Shown piece after piece: positions 1 to 10,245 of a DNA stretch of 64,000 bases. The DNA lies in the NCBI GenBank assembly GCA_002256425.1, contig NKIZ01000001.1, forward strand, positions 1,447,943 to 1,511,942, read 5' to 3'. Each line of letters opens with the position of its first letter. Position 1 is the stretch's first letter. The notes under the pieces were generated by a model. That model was not told the DNA's origin and did no database searches. It saw only the letters and a program-made list of their open reading frames with translations. The stretch is from Alphaproteobacteria bacterium PA2. GTDB lineage: Bacteria; Pseudomonadota; Alphaproteobacteria; Caulobacterales; Caulobacteraceae. The position numbers and the translations under genes were made by a program.

Positions 1-1
1 C

Positions 2-430
2 CGCACCCTTGATTTCGCTGAATTTGTCGAGCGGGTCCTCGGCGGACGGCGCGGCGCCAAGGTTCATCCGGCCACCCGGACCTTTCAGGGTCTTCGGATC
101 GCTGTGAATGAAGAGTTGTCGGAACTGGAGGCGGGTCTGCTGGCTGCCGAGGAAGTCCTGAGAGCGGGGGGCTGTCTGGCTGTCGTGACCTTCCATTCCC
201 TGGAAGATCGCATCGTGAAGGCCTTCTTCACCGAGCGGGCTGGTCGAACACCCGGCGGATCGCGCCATGCGCCGCCGGTCCAGGTCGGTGCTCCACCCAG
301 TTTCCAGCTTGTTTTCAATGGCGCTCAGGGGCCCAGCGACGCGGAAGTCGCGGCCAATCCCCGCGCCCGTTCAGCCAAGCTTCGCGCGGCGATCCGGACG
401 TCCGCGCCAGTCTGGAAGGAGGCGGCATGA
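2..430 (+). CDS. rsmH: 16S rRNA (cytosine1402-N4)-methyltransferase RsmH, C-terminal part
   Basis: This is the 3' end of the SAM-dependent enzyme that methylates N4 of C1402 in the 16S rRNA decoding centre. The reading frame is open from base 2, so the gene starts outside the window; 142 codons remain. The family signature [11 protein letters not shown] is present, followed by the usual basic tail ([12 protein letters not shown]) near the C-terminus. It is the first visible gene of the dcw cluster, and its stop codon overlaps the ftsL start by four bases (ATGA). The N-terminal SAM-binding half, and mraZ if present, would lie to the left. Identification is firm. Confidence 0.95.
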   Translation, partial: RTLDFAEFVERVLGGRRGAKVHPATRTFQGLRIAVNEELSELEAGLLAAEEVLRAGGCLAVVTFHSLEDRIVKAFFTERAGRTPGGSRHAPPVQVGAPPSFQLVFNGAQGPSDAEVAANPRARSAKLRAAIRTSAPVWKEAA

Positions 431-768
431 TCCTCTTTACCCGTCGTATCTGGGGCTTTCGCCTGATTGATGTCATGGCCTTCGGCCTGCTGATCGCCCT
501 GATCCTCTCGGTTTACCTCGCCAAGACCATTGCCGGCAGTGAGCGCGGCGAAATCGCCCGGGTCGAGGACGAGATCGTCGTCGAACATGAACGCATCCGC
601 CTTCTGCAGGCCGAGGTTTCCCATCTGGAGCGGCCTGACCGGATCGGCAGGCTCTCGGGCGCCTATCTTGGTCTGGCGCCGGTAAGGGCGACCCGGGAAG
701 TTTCCCCCGAAGCTCTGTCCTCCGCCATGGCCGTTTCTCAGCCCGCACCCCTGGGAGGCAAGCTTTGA
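427..768 (+). CDS. ftsL: cell division protein FtsL
   Basis: Small bitopic division protein that forms the FtsQLB complex and helps activate septal FtsWI. The 113-residue product has a short cytoplasmic head, one membrane segment at about residues 13-33 and a periplasmic heptad-rich stretch at about 38-70 ([21 protein letters not shown]), which fits the family's coiled coil. FtsL proteins diverge strongly in sequence, so the call rests on size, topology and position between rsmH and ftsI. The start overlaps the rsmH stop (ATGA) and the stop overlaps the ftsI TTG start, suggesting coupled translation. Confidence 0.88.
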   Translation: MILFTRRIWGFRLIDVMAFGLLIALILSVYLAKTIAGSERGEIARVEDEIVVEHERIRLLQAEVSHLERPDRIGRLSGAYLGLAPVRATREVSPEALSSAMAVSQPAPLGGKL

Positions 769-2513
769 GCCTGGTCCTCAATGGCATTCCCGCCCCGAAC
801 TGGCGTTGGATCCGGGATCTTGTCTGGAAGCTCGAGCATTCGTTCGAGCGGGCCCGGGCGGCAGGCCGGGCGGAAGACGATACGCGCATCCGCATCCTGG
901 TGGTTCTGGCGGCATTCTCGGTCGGGTTTGTTGTCCTGGCGGCAGGCGCTACGAAGATGGCCATGTATCCCGGGGTCAGCCGTGTCAGCGGCGGCGGGCT
1001 CGAGGGCGGCATGGCGCGTGCGGATCTCGTAGACCGCAATGGTTCCATGCTGGCCATCGATCTTGCGCACTACGGTCTCTATCTCGAGCCCAGGGAGATC
1101 TGGGACACCAATGAGACCCGACGCGCACTTCTGGCTGTGCTGCCCGACCTGCCCCAGGCCCGGATTGATCGGGCCCTGAAGTCAAAACACCGCGGCTTCC
1201 TGGTGGGTGGTCTCACACCGACGGTCAAGGCGCAGATCCATGACCTCGGCCTGCCAGGGATCAGCTTCGAGCCGGAGCAGAAGCGCATCTATCCCCTTGG
1301 ATCGACCGCAGCTCACATGATCGGCTTCGCCGACACAGGCGGTCGCGGTCTCGGCGGTGCGGAAGCCGCCTTCAATGACGACATCCGCAAGATGGCCGGC
1401 GACAAGGTTCCGTTCGCCCTCTCTGTTGATCTTCGGATCCAGGCGGCCCTTGAGGATGAGCTGACCAAGGCTGCGAGGGAGTTCAATCCACACGGCGCTG
1501 TAGGCATCGTCACCAACGTCAGGACGGGCGAAATCCTGGGTATGGCCAGCTGGCCGACCTTTGACCCCAATCATCCGGGTCAGGCCACCGATGAGCAGAA
1601 ACTCAATCGCGCGGCATCGGCGGTTTACGAGATGGGCTCGACCTTCAAGGCCTTTACCGTCGCCATTGGCCTGGACACCGGCGAGGCCACCCCCAACTCG
1701 ACCTTTGACGCCCGGGCGCCGTTCCGGATGGGCTATCGCACCATCCACGACTATCACGCCACCGGTAAGATCCTGAGCCTGGTGGAGGTCTTCCAGCACT
1801 CCTCCAACATCGGCACCGCGCGGCTGGCCGAGCGCATCGGCCCGACCCGCCTCAGCCATTATTTCGACGCCCTCGGCCTGACGCGTCCCGCCAAGGTCGA
1901 GCTGCGGGAGTCAGCCATGCCCCTGGTGCCCCGGAAGTGGGACGAGGACGCTGTCGCCTCGACCTCGTTTGGACATGGCATTGACGTCAGCCCCCTCGCG
2001 CTCAGCCGCGCCATGGGCGCCCTGCTGAATGGCGGCTCCCTCGTCCCCCTGACAATCCGCAAGGTTCCCGATGGCGCAAAGGTTGGCGGGCCGCGGGTCG
2101 TGTCTGAAAAGACTTCGCTCGAAATGCTGCAGATCATGCGGGCCAATGTCACAGGCGGATCCGGCGGCAAGGCCGATGTTCCCGGTCTCACTGTCGGCGG
2201 CAAGACCGGAACCGGCGAGAAGTACGATCCGGCCATACGGGGCTACAGCCCGACCAAGCAGGTGTCGTCCTTTGCGGCGGTCTTTCCGACCGACGGGGAT
2301 GTAAAGACCGATCGTTACTTCGTCCTGATCCTCATGGATGAGCCTCACGGCAACGCCGCAACTTCCGGATTCTCCACCGGGGGATGGGTGGCCGCCCCGG
2401 CGGCGGGCCGGGTCATAGATCGCATCGCGCCCTTCCTGCATGTCCGCCGTCAGGCCGACATAGCCAGCCTTTCCCGGGCAAGGGCGCCTGCAAATCCCGG
2501 GGACGAGCAGTGA
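765..2513 (+). CDS. ftsI: septal peptidoglycan transpeptidase FtsI (PBP3)
   Basis: Class B penicillin-binding protein that cross-links septal peptidoglycan together with FtsW. The 582-residue product has a cytoplasmic N-terminus, one membrane anchor at about residues 45-65, a pedestal domain and a transpeptidase domain. Active-site motifs are visible: S292-T-F-K295 (catalytic Ser292), S346-S-N348 and K480-T-G482. The start is TTG at 765, overlapping the ftsL stop in the string TTGA; no ATG at this position offers an alternative. The stop at 2511-2513 overlaps the murE GTG start. Length and motif spacing are normal for the family. Confidence 0.95.
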   Translation: MSLVLNGIPAPNWRWIRDLVWKLEHSFERARAAGRAEDDTRIRILVVLAAFSVGFVVLAAGATKMAMYPGVSRVSGGGLEGGMARADLVDRNGSMLAIDLAHYGLYLEPREIWDTNETRRALLAVLPDLPQARIDRALKSKHRGFLVGGLTPTVKAQIHDLGLPGISFEPEQKRIYPLGSTAAHMIGFADTGGRGLGGAEAAFNDDIRKMAGDKVPFALSVDLRIQAALEDELTKAAREFNPHGAVGIVTNVRTGEILGMASWPTFDPNHPGQATDEQKLNRAASAVYEMGSTFKAFTVAIGLDTGEATPNSTFDARAPFRMGYRTIHDYHATGKILSLVEVFQHSSNIGTARLAERIGPTRLSHYFDALGLTRPAKVELRESAMPLVPRKWDEDAVASTSFGHGIDVSPLALSRAMGALLNGGSLVPLTIRKVPDGAKVGGPRVVSEKTSLEMLQIMRANVTGGSGGKADVPGLTVGGKTGTGEKYDPAIRGYSPTKQVSSFAAVFPTDGDVKTDRYFVLILMDEPHGNAATSGFSTGGWVAAPAAGRVIDRIAPFLHVRRQADIASLSRARAPANPGDEQ

Positions 2514-3967
2514 GCCGCAAGCTTTCAGACCTTGTCCACCTGGACCTTGGCCAGGATCCGGACATAACCGGCGTCACCGCAGACAGCCGCAGGGTGAAGC
2601 CCGGATTCCTGTTCGCCGCCCTGCCGGGCGTAAGCGTTGACGGTGGAAAGTTTGCTGCAGGCGCTGTGGCCTCTGGCGCGGTCGCTGTCATCGCCCGGGA
2701 AGACATGCCCGAACTGGGCGTGCCGGTGATTGTCACCCCTGATCCCAGACGCGCCTACGCCCTGGCGGCGGCCCACTTCTGGGCAAGGCAGCCCCAGACC
2801 GTCGTTGCGGTCACGGGAACCAATGGCAAGACCTCTGTCGCCGCCTTCTGTCGCCAGATTTTCAATGCCGCAGGGCATCGCGCCGCCAGCATGGGAACCC
2901 TCGGCGTCCGAGCCACAGGTCCCAACGGGTTCGACGTCCAGTTGACACCGCCGGGCCTGACGACGCCGGATGCTGCCGATGTCGCCGAACTGATGGCCGG
3001 GCTGGTGGATCAGCAGGTGACCCATCTGGCCCTCGAGGCCTCCTCGCACGGCGTGGACCAGAGGCGGCTGGACGGGGTTCAACTCAAGGCCGCCGGCTTC
3101 CTGAACCTCACCCAGGATCACCTCGACTACCACGGCACGATGGAGACCTATCGCGCCGCCAAGCTGCGGCTGTTCGAGACCTTGCTGCCCCGGGGCGGGA
3201 CGGCGGTTCTGAACGCGGACTCCGACAGTTTCAGCGCATTTGCGGCCGCTGCGACGGTGTCGGGGCAGAGCCTGATCACGGTCGGCGAGGCGGGTCAGAC
3301 CCTTCGCATGACGGCGCGGGTCATGACCCCTTCCGGCCAGAGGCTTTCGCTGGAAGCGGGCGGCAGGACATTTGACGTGAATCTGCCTCTGGCAGGGGGC
3401 TTTCAGGCCTCCAACGCCTTGGTCGCCGCAGGCCTTTGTCTTGCTGCAGGCGTGCCGCTGGACACGGTTCTGGGTGCGCTCGAGCACCTTGAGGGCGCAC
3501 CGGGCAGGCTGCAGCGGGTCGGCGCCAGGACTGGCGGCGGCGAGGCCTATGTCGACTATGCCCATACGCCTGACGGGCTTGAGACCGTCCTCAAGGCCCT
3601 TCGCCCGCACGCCTCGAGAAAGCTCATCGTCGTCTTCGGCGCCGGGGGAGATCGGGACCGGACCAAGCGACCCCTGATGGGTGCGATTGCGGCGCAGTTT
3701 GCCGACGTCGCCATTGTCACCGACGACAATCCCCGCAGCGAGGTCCCGGCCGCGATCCGCGCCGACATCATGGCGGGAAATCCAGGCCTCAAGGAAGTTG
3801 GCGATCGCAGGGAGGCCATCCGGGCCGGCGTGGCCGAACTTGGTTCCGGGGATGTGCTCATCGTCGCTGGCAAGGGGCACGAACAGGGCATGACCATCGC
3901 CGGGGTTGTTCACCCCTTCGACGATGTGGCTGAAACTGCCCTGGCCCTGGAGGGTGCAGATGTCTGA
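2510..3967 (+). CDS. murE: UDP-MurNAc-tripeptide synthetase MurE (meso-diaminopimelate adding)
   Basis: Cytoplasmic ATP-dependent ligase that adds the third stem-peptide residue to UDP-MurNAc-L-Ala-D-Glu. The P-loop T102-G-T-N-G-K107-T is present, and the D406-N-P-R409 motif indicates meso-diaminopimelate as substrate, as in Gram-negative enzymes. The frame is open further upstream inside ftsI, but GTG at 2510 overlaps the ftsI stop (GTGA) and gives a normal 485-residue protein beginning MSRKLSDL, so I chose it. The 3' end overlaps murF by eight bases. Confidence 0.95.
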   Translation: MSRKLSDLVHLDLGQDPDITGVTADSRRVKPGFLFAALPGVSVDGGKFAAGAVASGAVAVIAREDMPELGVPVIVTPDPRRAYALAAAHFWARQPQTVVAVTGTNGKTSVAAFCRQIFNAAGHRAASMGTLGVRATGPNGFDVQLTPPGLTTPDAADVAELMAGLVDQQVTHLALEASSHGVDQRRLDGVQLKAAGFLNLTQDHLDYHGTMETYRAAKLRLFETLLPRGGTAVLNADSDSFSAFAAAATVSGQSLITVGEAGQTLRMTARVMTPSGQRLSLEAGGRTFDVNLPLAGGFQASNALVAAGLCLAAGVPLDTVLGALEHLEGAPGRLQRVGARTGGGEAYVDYAHTPDGLETVLKALRPHASRKLIVVFGAGGDRDRTKRPLMGAIAAQFADVAIVTDDNPRSEVPAAIRADIMAGNPGLKEVGDRREAIRAGVAELGSGDVLIVAGKGHEQGMTIAGVVHPFDDVAETALALEGADV

Positions 3968-5354
3968 CGCCCTCTGGACCGCCCATGACATCGCCACGGC
4001 GACCGATGGTCAGGTGATGACCGATTTTGCGGTCAATGGCGTCTCCATCGACACCCGGACCGTTGAACCTGGCGACCTGTTTGTCGCCCTGGCCGGCGTG
4101 CGGGACGGTCACGACTTTGTGGCCCAGGCCCTTGAAAAGGGCGCGGCCGGAGCCCTGGCCTCAAAGCCGGTTGGCGGGCCTTCCGTTCAGGTCGCCGACA
4201 CATTCGCCGCCCTTGAAGCCCTCGGCGTCGCGGCGCGGGTTCGCGCGCCCCAGACCTTGCGTGGCGCGGTGACCGGCTCGGTGGGCAAGACCAGCGTGAC
4301 CCAGGCCATCCGCGCAGGCCTTGCGCTGGCCGGCAGGGCCCACAGCTCGATCAAGAGCTACAACAATCATATCGGCGTGCCCCTGACCCTGGCGCGCATG
4401 CCCCGGGATACAGAGCGGGCCATCTTCGAGATCGGCATGAACCATGCCGATGAGATTACGCCCCTCTCAAGAATGGTGGCGCCCCACGCTGTGGCCATCA
4501 CAACCGTCGGGCCCGTCCATGTGGAAAATTTCCCGGAAGGGGAGCGGGGCGTAGCCAGGGCCAAGGCCGAGATCTTTCATGGCATGTCGCCGGGCGGCGT
4601 CGCGGTTCTGAACGCCGACAACGCCTGGTTTGAATACCTCAGTTCCGAAGCCCGCAAGGCAGGATTGAAGGTCCATGCCTTTGGTGTCGACAGCACCTGC
4701 GCGGCGCAGTTGGTGAGCTTTGAGCCTCAGCCGGGCTATGCGCAGATCAAGGCCCGGTTGCATGGCAGGGCCCTGGACTTTCCGATACGCCAGACCGGGT
4801 TCCACTGGGGCCCCAACAGCATGGCCGTCCTGCTGATGCTTGAGGCTTTGAATGTGTCCCTTGAGCACAGCCTGCAGGCCCTGGCCGAGTTCCAGCCTCT
4901 TGAGGGCCGCGGCGCCGAGCGACAGGTAAGGCTTCCTGGCGGCTCCTTCACCCTGGTGGACGAAAGCTACAACGCCAACCCAATCTCGATGGCCGCAGCC
5001 TTCGCCAGCCTCGGCGTACGCAAGCCGATGGGGCGACGTATCGTCGCGCTGACCGACATGCTCGAACTGGGTGACGAGGCGCCAAACTACCACGCGGCGC
5101 TGGCCGAACCCCTGGAGAAGGCCGGGATTGATCTGGTCTTCTGCGCCGGCCCCCTCATGAAATCCCTCTGGGACGCCCTTCCGTCGACTCGGCGCGGCGG
5201 CTACGCCCTCAACGCGGCCGATCTTGCGCCGCAAATCGCACAGGCCGCAGAGCCAGGCGATCTTGTGATGGTGAAGGGCTCCAACGGCTCCAGGGCCGGC
5301 GTCATTGCGACGGCGCTCGGCAAGCTGGACCTCGGGGCGGAGGGAACGCGGTAA
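3960..5354 (+). CDS. murF: UDP-MurNAc-pentapeptide synthetase MurF
   Basis: Ligase that adds D-Ala-D-Ala to the UDP-MurNAc-tripeptide, the last cytoplasmic step before the lipid carrier. The product is 464 residues with the three-domain Mur ligase plan. The P-loop is G106-S-V-G-K110-T111 and the central DESYNANP motif of MurF is present. ATG at 3960 overlaps the end of murE; an upstream in-frame ATG at 3906 would lie well inside murE and add an unrelated N-terminus. The stop TAA shares one base with the mraY ATG (TAATG). Confidence 0.95.
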   Translation: MSDALWTAHDIATATDGQVMTDFAVNGVSIDTRTVEPGDLFVALAGVRDGHDFVAQALEKGAAGALASKPVGGPSVQVADTFAALEALGVAARVRAPQTLRGAVTGSVGKTSVTQAIRAGLALAGRAHSSIKSYNNHIGVPLTLARMPRDTERAIFEIGMNHADEITPLSRMVAPHAVAITTVGPVHVENFPEGERGVARAKAEIFHGMSPGGVAVLNADNAWFEYLSSEARKAGLKVHAFGVDSTCAAQLVSFEPQPGYAQIKARLHGRALDFPIRQTGFHWGPNSMAVLLMLEALNVSLEHSLQALAEFQPLEGRGAERQVRLPGGSFTLVDESYNANPISMAAAFASLGVRKPMGRRIVALTDMLELGDEAPNYHAALAEPLEKAGIDLVFCAGPLMKSLWDALPSTRRGGYALNAADLAPQIAQAAEPGDLVMVKGSNGSRAGVIATALGKLDLGAEGTR

Positions 5355-6463
5355 TGCTCTATTGGCTCTACGAGCAGGCCGCTGCAGGCGGGCACATCCC
5401 GATCCTCAACCTGATGAAATACCTGACCTTCCGGACGGGTATGGCGCTGTTCACCGCCCAACTGGTTGTCGTGGCCATGGGGTCACGCTTCATCCGCTGG
5501 ATGCAGACCAAGCAGGGCAAGGGGCAGCCAATCCGCAAGGAAGGCATTGAGCGCCACGTGATCGAGAAGGCCGGCACCCCCACCATGGGCGGCGTGATGA
5601 TCCTGGCGGGTCTTCTGGTCGGCACCCTGCTGTGGGCCGACCTCAGCAATGTCTATGTCTGGGCTGTCGTGATGGTCACGGCGGGCTATGGCCTGCTCGG
5701 CTTCTCCGACGACTACGCCAAGGTCACCAAGCAGACCACGGCCGGCGTGTCGGGCCGGCTTCGGCTGATCCTGGAGGTGGCCATCGCCCTGGCCGCCGTC
5801 ATGCTCATCGTCGTTTACGGAAAATCCCCGCCGGACGCTCCGCAGTTGGGAACCTCTGTCGCCTTCCCGATATTCAAGGCGGCCCTGCTGAACCTGGGCT
5901 GGTTCTATCTGGCCTTCGGGGCCTTCATCATTGTCGGCGGCGCCAACGCCGTGAACTTCACGGACGGTCTGGATGGGCTGGCGACGGTTCCGGTGATGAT
6001 CGCCGCGGCGGCCTTTGGTCTGATCGCCTATCTGGTCGGCAACTTCGTCTTTGCCCGATACCTGCAACTTCACTTTGTCCCGGGGGTAGGGGAGGTCGCG
6101 GTCTTCTGCGGCGCCATGATCGGGGCCGGCCTCGGCTTCCTCTGGTACAATGCACCGCCCGCCAAGATCTTCATGGGTGACACCGGCGCCCTGGCCCTTG
6201 GAGGCGCCCTGGGCGCTGTGGCGGTCGCCACCAAGCACGAGATCGTCCTGGGTATCATCGGCGGCCTGTTCGTCGCCGAAACCCTGTCGGTCATCATCCA
6301 GGTCGCCTACTTCAGAATGACCGGCAAGCGCATTTTCCTGATGGCGCCGATCCACCACCACTTCGAGAAACTTGGCTGGTCAGAGTCCACCGTCGTCATC
6401 CGCTTCTGGATCGTCGCCGTCATGCTGGCCATTCTGGGCCTCGCCACACTGAAGCTGCGGTAG
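5354..6463 (+). CDS. mraY: phospho-MurNAc-pentapeptide translocase MraY
   Basis: Integral membrane enzyme that transfers phospho-MurNAc-pentapeptide to undecaprenyl phosphate to make lipid I. The 369-residue protein has about ten hydrophobic segments. Family motifs are clear: the catalytic Asp pair D119-D120 in [17 protein letters not shown] on a later loop, and the C-terminal PIHHHFEK. The start overlaps the murF stop by one base. A gap of 17 bases separates it from murD. Confidence 0.96.
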   Translation: MLYWLYEQAAAGGHIPILNLMKYLTFRTGMALFTAQLVVVAMGSRFIRWMQTKQGKGQPIRKEGIERHVIEKAGTPTMGGVMILAGLLVGTLLWADLSNVYVWAVVMVTAGYGLLGFSDDYAKVTKQTTAGVSGRLRLILEVAIALAAVMLIVVYGKSPPDAPQLGTSVAFPIFKAALLNLGWFYLAFGAFIIVGGANAVNFTDGLDGLATVPVMIAAAAFGLIAYLVGNFVFARYLQLHFVPGVGEVAVFCGAMIGAGLGFLWYNAPPAKIFMGDTGALALGGALGAVAVATKHEIVLGIIGGLFVAETLSVIIQVAYFRMTGKRIFLMAPIHHHFEKLGWSESTVVIRFWIVAVMLAILGLATLKLR

Positions 6464-6480
6464 GGGGTCGGAACGCGCTC

Positions 6481-7908
6481 ATGATCCCGGTTCGCGGCTT
6501 TGAGGGAAAACGCGTCGCCGTCTTCGGTCTGGCCCGTACGGGTCTGACGGCGGCGCACGCCCTTCTGGCTGGAGGGGCTGAGGTCGCCCTGTGGGACGAA
6601 CGTCCGGCCGGGCGCGAAGCCGCGATCGCGGAGGGCCTGCCTCTGGTCGATCTCAGCACGGCGGATTGGTCCCAATTCGCCGCCCTGATGCTGTCGCCCG
6701 GCGTGCCCCTGACCCATCCCGAACCGCACTGGACCGTCGAAAAGGCCCGGGCCGCAGGCGTGGAGATTCTGGGCGATGTTGAGCTCTTCGCCCGTACCGT
6801 GAATGCAGCGCCCGAGGGCAAGCGCCCCAAGGTGATCGCCATCACAGGCACCAACGGCAAGTCGACCACAACGGCCCTGATCGGCCATATCTGCGCCGAG
6901 GCAGGCCGTGACACCCGGGTTGGCGGCAATATCGGCTTTGGCGTCCTTGGACTGCCGGACATGCATGGCGGGGCGGTCTATGTCCTGGAATTGTCCTCCT
7001 ACCAGCTTGATCTGACCTCAAGTCTCAAGCCTGACGTTTCGGTCCTGCTCAATGTATCGCCCGATCACCTGGACCGGCATGGCGGCATGGAAGGCTATGT
7101 GGCCGCCAAGCGCCGCATCCTGCTGAACCAGGGCAAGGGCGACACGGCCGTCATCGGGGTTGATGATCCCTGGGGCCAGAGGATCTGCACAGAGATCACC
7201 GCCGCAAATCGCAGGACCATCGTGCCCATCTCGGCTTCCAAGGCCATGGGGCGCGGCGTCTATGCCCTTCAAGGGGTTCTCTATGATGCAACAGGCGAAC
7301 GGGCGGCCGAGGTCGCCGACATTCTCGAGGCCAGGTCCCTGCCGGGTCGACATAACTGGCAGAATGCAGCCGCTGCTTATGCGGCCTGTCGTGGTCTGGG
7401 CATCCTCACAGAGGAAGTGGCCGCAGGGTTGATGTCCTTCCCGGGGCTGGCTCACCGGATGGAGACGGTCGCTCATCTGGGCGATATCCGCTTCGTCAAT
7501 GACAGCAAGGCGACCAATACCGACGCCGCGCGGCAGGCCATGTCCAGCTATCCGAAATTCTACTGGATCGCAGGCGGCCAGCCCAAGACCGGTGGCATAG
7601 ACGCGCTGGCGGACCTGTTCCCCAGGATCGAGGCTGCCTACCTCATCGGAGAGGCAAGCGAAGCCTTCGCCCACACCCTTCAGGGCAAGGCCCGGAGCGT
7701 TGAATGCGGAACCCTGGAAAACGCCGTCTCGGCCGCCTATGCCGACGCCCGGGCCTCCGGCGCTCCGGCGGTCGTGCTTTTGTCTCCAGCCTGCGCATCC
7801 TTCGATCAGTTCGCTGACTTTGAAGCCCGGGGGGAGGCCTTCCGGGCCGCTGTCCTGGCGCTGGGCGAGACTTCCGAGGCCGCGCCGCACAGACGGGCTT
7901 TCCAATGA
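6481..7908 (+). CDS. murD: UDP-MurNAc-L-alanine:D-glutamate ligase MurD
   Basis: Adds D-glutamate to UDP-MurNAc-L-Ala in the cytoplasm. The 475-residue product starts with a Rossmann-like UDP-binding domain (KRVAVFGLARTG) and has the P-loop I121-T-G-T-N-G-K127-S-T; a later VNDSKATN motif also matches MurD. The stop overlaps the ftsW start by four bases (ATGA). Confidence 0.95.
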   Translation: MIPVRGFEGKRVAVFGLARTGLTAAHALLAGGAEVALWDERPAGREAAIAEGLPLVDLSTADWSQFAALMLSPGVPLTHPEPHWTVEKARAAGVEILGDVELFARTVNAAPEGKRPKVIAITGTNGKSTTTALIGHICAEAGRDTRVGGNIGFGVLGLPDMHGGAVYVLELSSYQLDLTSSLKPDVSVLLNVSPDHLDRHGGMEGYVAAKRRILLNQGKGDTAVIGVDDPWGQRICTEITAANRRTIVPISASKAMGRGVYALQGVLYDATGERAAEVADILEARSLPGRHNWQNAAAAYAACRGLGILTEEVAAGLMSFPGLAHRMETVAHLGDIRFVNDSKATNTDAARQAMSSYPKFYWIAGGQPKTGGIDALADLFPRIEAAYLIGEASEAFAHTLQGKARSVECGTLENAVSAAYADARASGAPAVVLLSPACASFDQFADFEARGEAFRAAVLALGETSEAAPHRRAFQ

Positions 7909-9101
7909 CCGACAGTGTTCTCGATCACGATCCCGAGCCTCCCGGTGAGGTCAAGAGCGAGAACAGGGCCTTTGCGCGGTCTGACCGAACCCGACTTGGC
8001 GTCTGGTGGTGGACCATGGACCGCTGGCTGCTGGGCGCTGTCGTTCTGCTGGTGGTTCTCGGCGTTCTCATGTCGTTTGCCTCGAGCCCTGCCGCAGCAG
8101 CCCGGATGCATGTGGATGATCCCTTCCACTTCGCGATCCGCCAATGCGTTTTCGCAGCTGCGGGCCTGATCATTCTGCTTTCTACGACCGTGCTGGATGT
8201 TCGCGGCGTGCGGCGGGCCGCATTCTTCATCTGGCTGGTAGCGATCTGCATCATGATCGCCCTGCCTTTCATCGGTCACAACGCCAAGGGCGCCACCCGC
8301 TGGCTGGAGTTTGCCGGTTTCACGCTTCAGCCATCCGAGTTCATGAAACCGGCCCTGATCGTTCTGGTCGCCTGGATGTTTTCCGAGGGTCAGAAGGGGC
8401 AGGGTGTTCCCGGGGTCAGCATCGCCTTCTGCCTGTATCTGGTGTCCATCATCCTACTGCTGATCCAGCCTGATGTGGGTCAGACCGTCTTGCTGACCGT
8501 GGCCTTTGGCGCCGCCTTCTGGATGGCCGGCGTGCCGCTCAGCTGGATCATGTTCCTGGGGGGCGTCGCTCTGGCTGGATTGAGCTCGACCTACTTCCTC
8601 ATGCCCCACGTGGCCAGCCGGGTGGACAAGTTCCTCAGTCACGGTGATGCGGACTCAAGGCTCGATAACCATCAGGTTGACCGCGCTGCCGAAGCCATTG
8701 CAGCCGGCGGCCTGTTTGGTCGGGGTCCTGGGGAGGGTGTCATGAAGCGTCATGTTCCCGACCTGCACACCGACTTCATCTATTCCGTCGCAGCAGAAGA
8801 GTACGGCCTGGTCTTCTCCCTCTTCCTGATTTCCCTCTACGCCTTTGTGGTGATCCGGGGACTGTCAAAGGCCATGAAGCTGTCGGACACCTTCCAGCAG
8901 GTGGCTGCAGCCGGGCTGTTTGTCCTGGTAGGCGAACAGGTCTTCATCAATGTGGCGGTCAATCTGAACCTGATCCCCACCAAGGGCATGACCCTGCCCC
9001 TGATCTCCTATGGCGGCTCGTCCATGCTGGCCATATGCCTGACACTCGGCCTCGCCCTGGCCCTGACCCGCCGCCGTCCCGGTGTCTACATGCCGGGTTA
9101 G
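7905..9101 (+). CDS. ftsW: septal peptidoglycan glycosyltransferase FtsW
   Basis: SEDS-family polymerase that works with FtsI to build septal glycan strands. The 398-residue protein has a hydrophilic N-terminal stretch of about 35 residues and then roughly ten membrane segments. The SEDS signature near the end (PLISYGGSS) and the loop GPGEGVMKRHVPDLHTDFIY with its catalytic-type Asp are visible. Alphaproteobacterial RodA shares these motifs, but the position between murD and murG favours FtsW. Confidence 0.95.
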   Translation: MTDSVLDHDPEPPGEVKSENRAFARSDRTRLGVWWWTMDRWLLGAVVLLVVLGVLMSFASSPAAAARMHVDDPFHFAIRQCVFAAAGLIILLSTTVLDVRGVRRAAFFIWLVAICIMIALPFIGHNAKGATRWLEFAGFTLQPSEFMKPALIVLVAWMFSEGQKGQGVPGVSIAFCLYLVSIILLLIQPDVGQTVLLTVAFGAAFWMAGVPLSWIMFLGGVALAGLSSTYFLMPHVASRVDKFLSHGDADSRLDNHQVDRAAEAIAAGGLFGRGPGEGVMKRHVPDLHTDFIYSVAAEEYGLVFSLFLISLYAFVVIRGLSKAMKLSDTFQQVAAAGLFVLVGEQVFINVAVNLNLIPTKGMTLPLISYGGSSMLAICLTLGLALALTRRRPGVYMPG

Positions 9102-9138
9102 GCTACACAATCGCCTCGCCTTCACTTAAAGCCTGTTC

Positions 9139-10245
9139 ATGCGCAAGATCGCCGTCGTCGCCGCTGGAGGCACTGGGGGACACCTGTTCCCCGCCCAGGC
9201 TCTTTCTGAAGCCCTGATCGCCCGCGGCTGGCGCATTGTGCTGGCCAGCGACGAGCGGGTCGCCGCCATGTCTGAAAACTTCCCGGCGGAGGAGCGGATC
9301 GGCCTTTCGGCGCGGACCTTCAAGTCCGGAGACCCGGTGGGCATGGCGCTGGCGGGCATTGCGATCTTCAAGGGCATATTGCAGGCCCGCGCAGCCTTCG
9401 CCCGCCTGGATCCCGCCGTCGTTGTGGGGTTCGGAGGCTACCCGTCCGTTCCCGGCCTGCTGGCCGGCATTTCCCAGAACCGCCCGACAGTCCTTCATGA
9501 ACAGAACGCCGTCATGGGCCGCGCCAATCGCCGGCTGGCCTCCCATGTCCGTGCGGTCGCCTGCGCCTTTCCCGTCCTTCAGAAGGCTCCGGCGAAAATC
9601 CAGGACAAGGTGGTGGTGGTTGGAAATCCTGTCCGCCCTGAAATCCGCGAGCTTGCAGACAAGCCCTACCTGCCGCCTGAGCCGGGCGGCACATTGCGTC
9701 TGCTGATCACCGGCGGCAGCCAGGGCGCCCGCCTGTTGTCCGAACTCATGCCGGCGGCCATCGCCCAACTGCCAGAGGACCTGCGCAATCGCCTCCGGGT
9801 CCAGCAGCAGACCCGGGTAGAGAGCATGGACAATGCCCGGCGGATCTATGCCGACGCCAATGTCCAGGCCGAGATCGCCCCCTTCTTCCGCGACATGGCG
9901 ACCCGTCTGCGTCAGGCCCATCTGGTGGTCGGACGTTCGGGCGCAGGATCGGTCTGCGAATTCGCCATAGCCGGCAAGCCCGCCATTCTGGTGCCCCTGG
10001 CCATCGCCCTTGATGACGATCAGGGTCAGAACGCCAAGGTCATGGCCGACGCAGGCGGCGCCCAGGTCGCCCGGGAAGACCAACTCACTGTCGACACCAT
10101 GGCCGGCGCCCTGACCAAGCTGCTGTCCCACCCCGACCGTCTGGTCCGCATGGCGGCCGGCGCCCGGTCCATAGCCAAGCCGGACGCTGCAGAACGTCTG
10201 GCTGATCTGGTGGAAGTCACCGCCGCCCAGGGACGAATTGCATGA
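9139..10245 (+). CDS. murG: UDP-GlcNAc:lipid I N-acetylglucosaminyltransferase MurG
   Basis: Peripheral membrane GT-B enzyme that converts lipid I to lipid II. The 368-residue product has the glycine-rich N-terminal loop G10-G-T-G-G-H15 and the C-terminal donor-binding motifs ([33 protein letters not shown]). The ATG at 9139 gives a standard MurG N-terminus ([11 protein letters not shown]). The stop overlaps murC by four bases. Confidence 0.95.
   Translation: MRKIAVVAAGGTGGHLFPAQALSEALIARGWRIVLASDERVAAMSENFPAEERIGLSARTFKSGDPVGMALAGIAIFKGILQARAAFARLDPAVVVGFGGYPSVPGLLAGISQNRPTVLHEQNAVMGRANRRLASHVRAVACAFPVLQKAPAKIQDKVVVVGNPVRPEIRELADKPYLPPEPGGTLRLLITGGSQGARLLSELMPAAIAQLPEDLRNRLRVQQQTRVESMDNARRIYADANVQAEIAPFFRDMATRLRQAHLVVGRSGAGSVCEFAIAGKPAILVPLAIALDDDQGQNAKVMADAGGAQVAREDQLTVDTMAGALTKLLSHPDRLVRMAAGARSIAKPDAAERLADLVEVTAAQGRIA

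Noticed and set aside
2525..3997. Long open frame (490 codons) antisense to murE
   Set aside because: The murE reading on the other strand is certain; the antisense frame has no family features.
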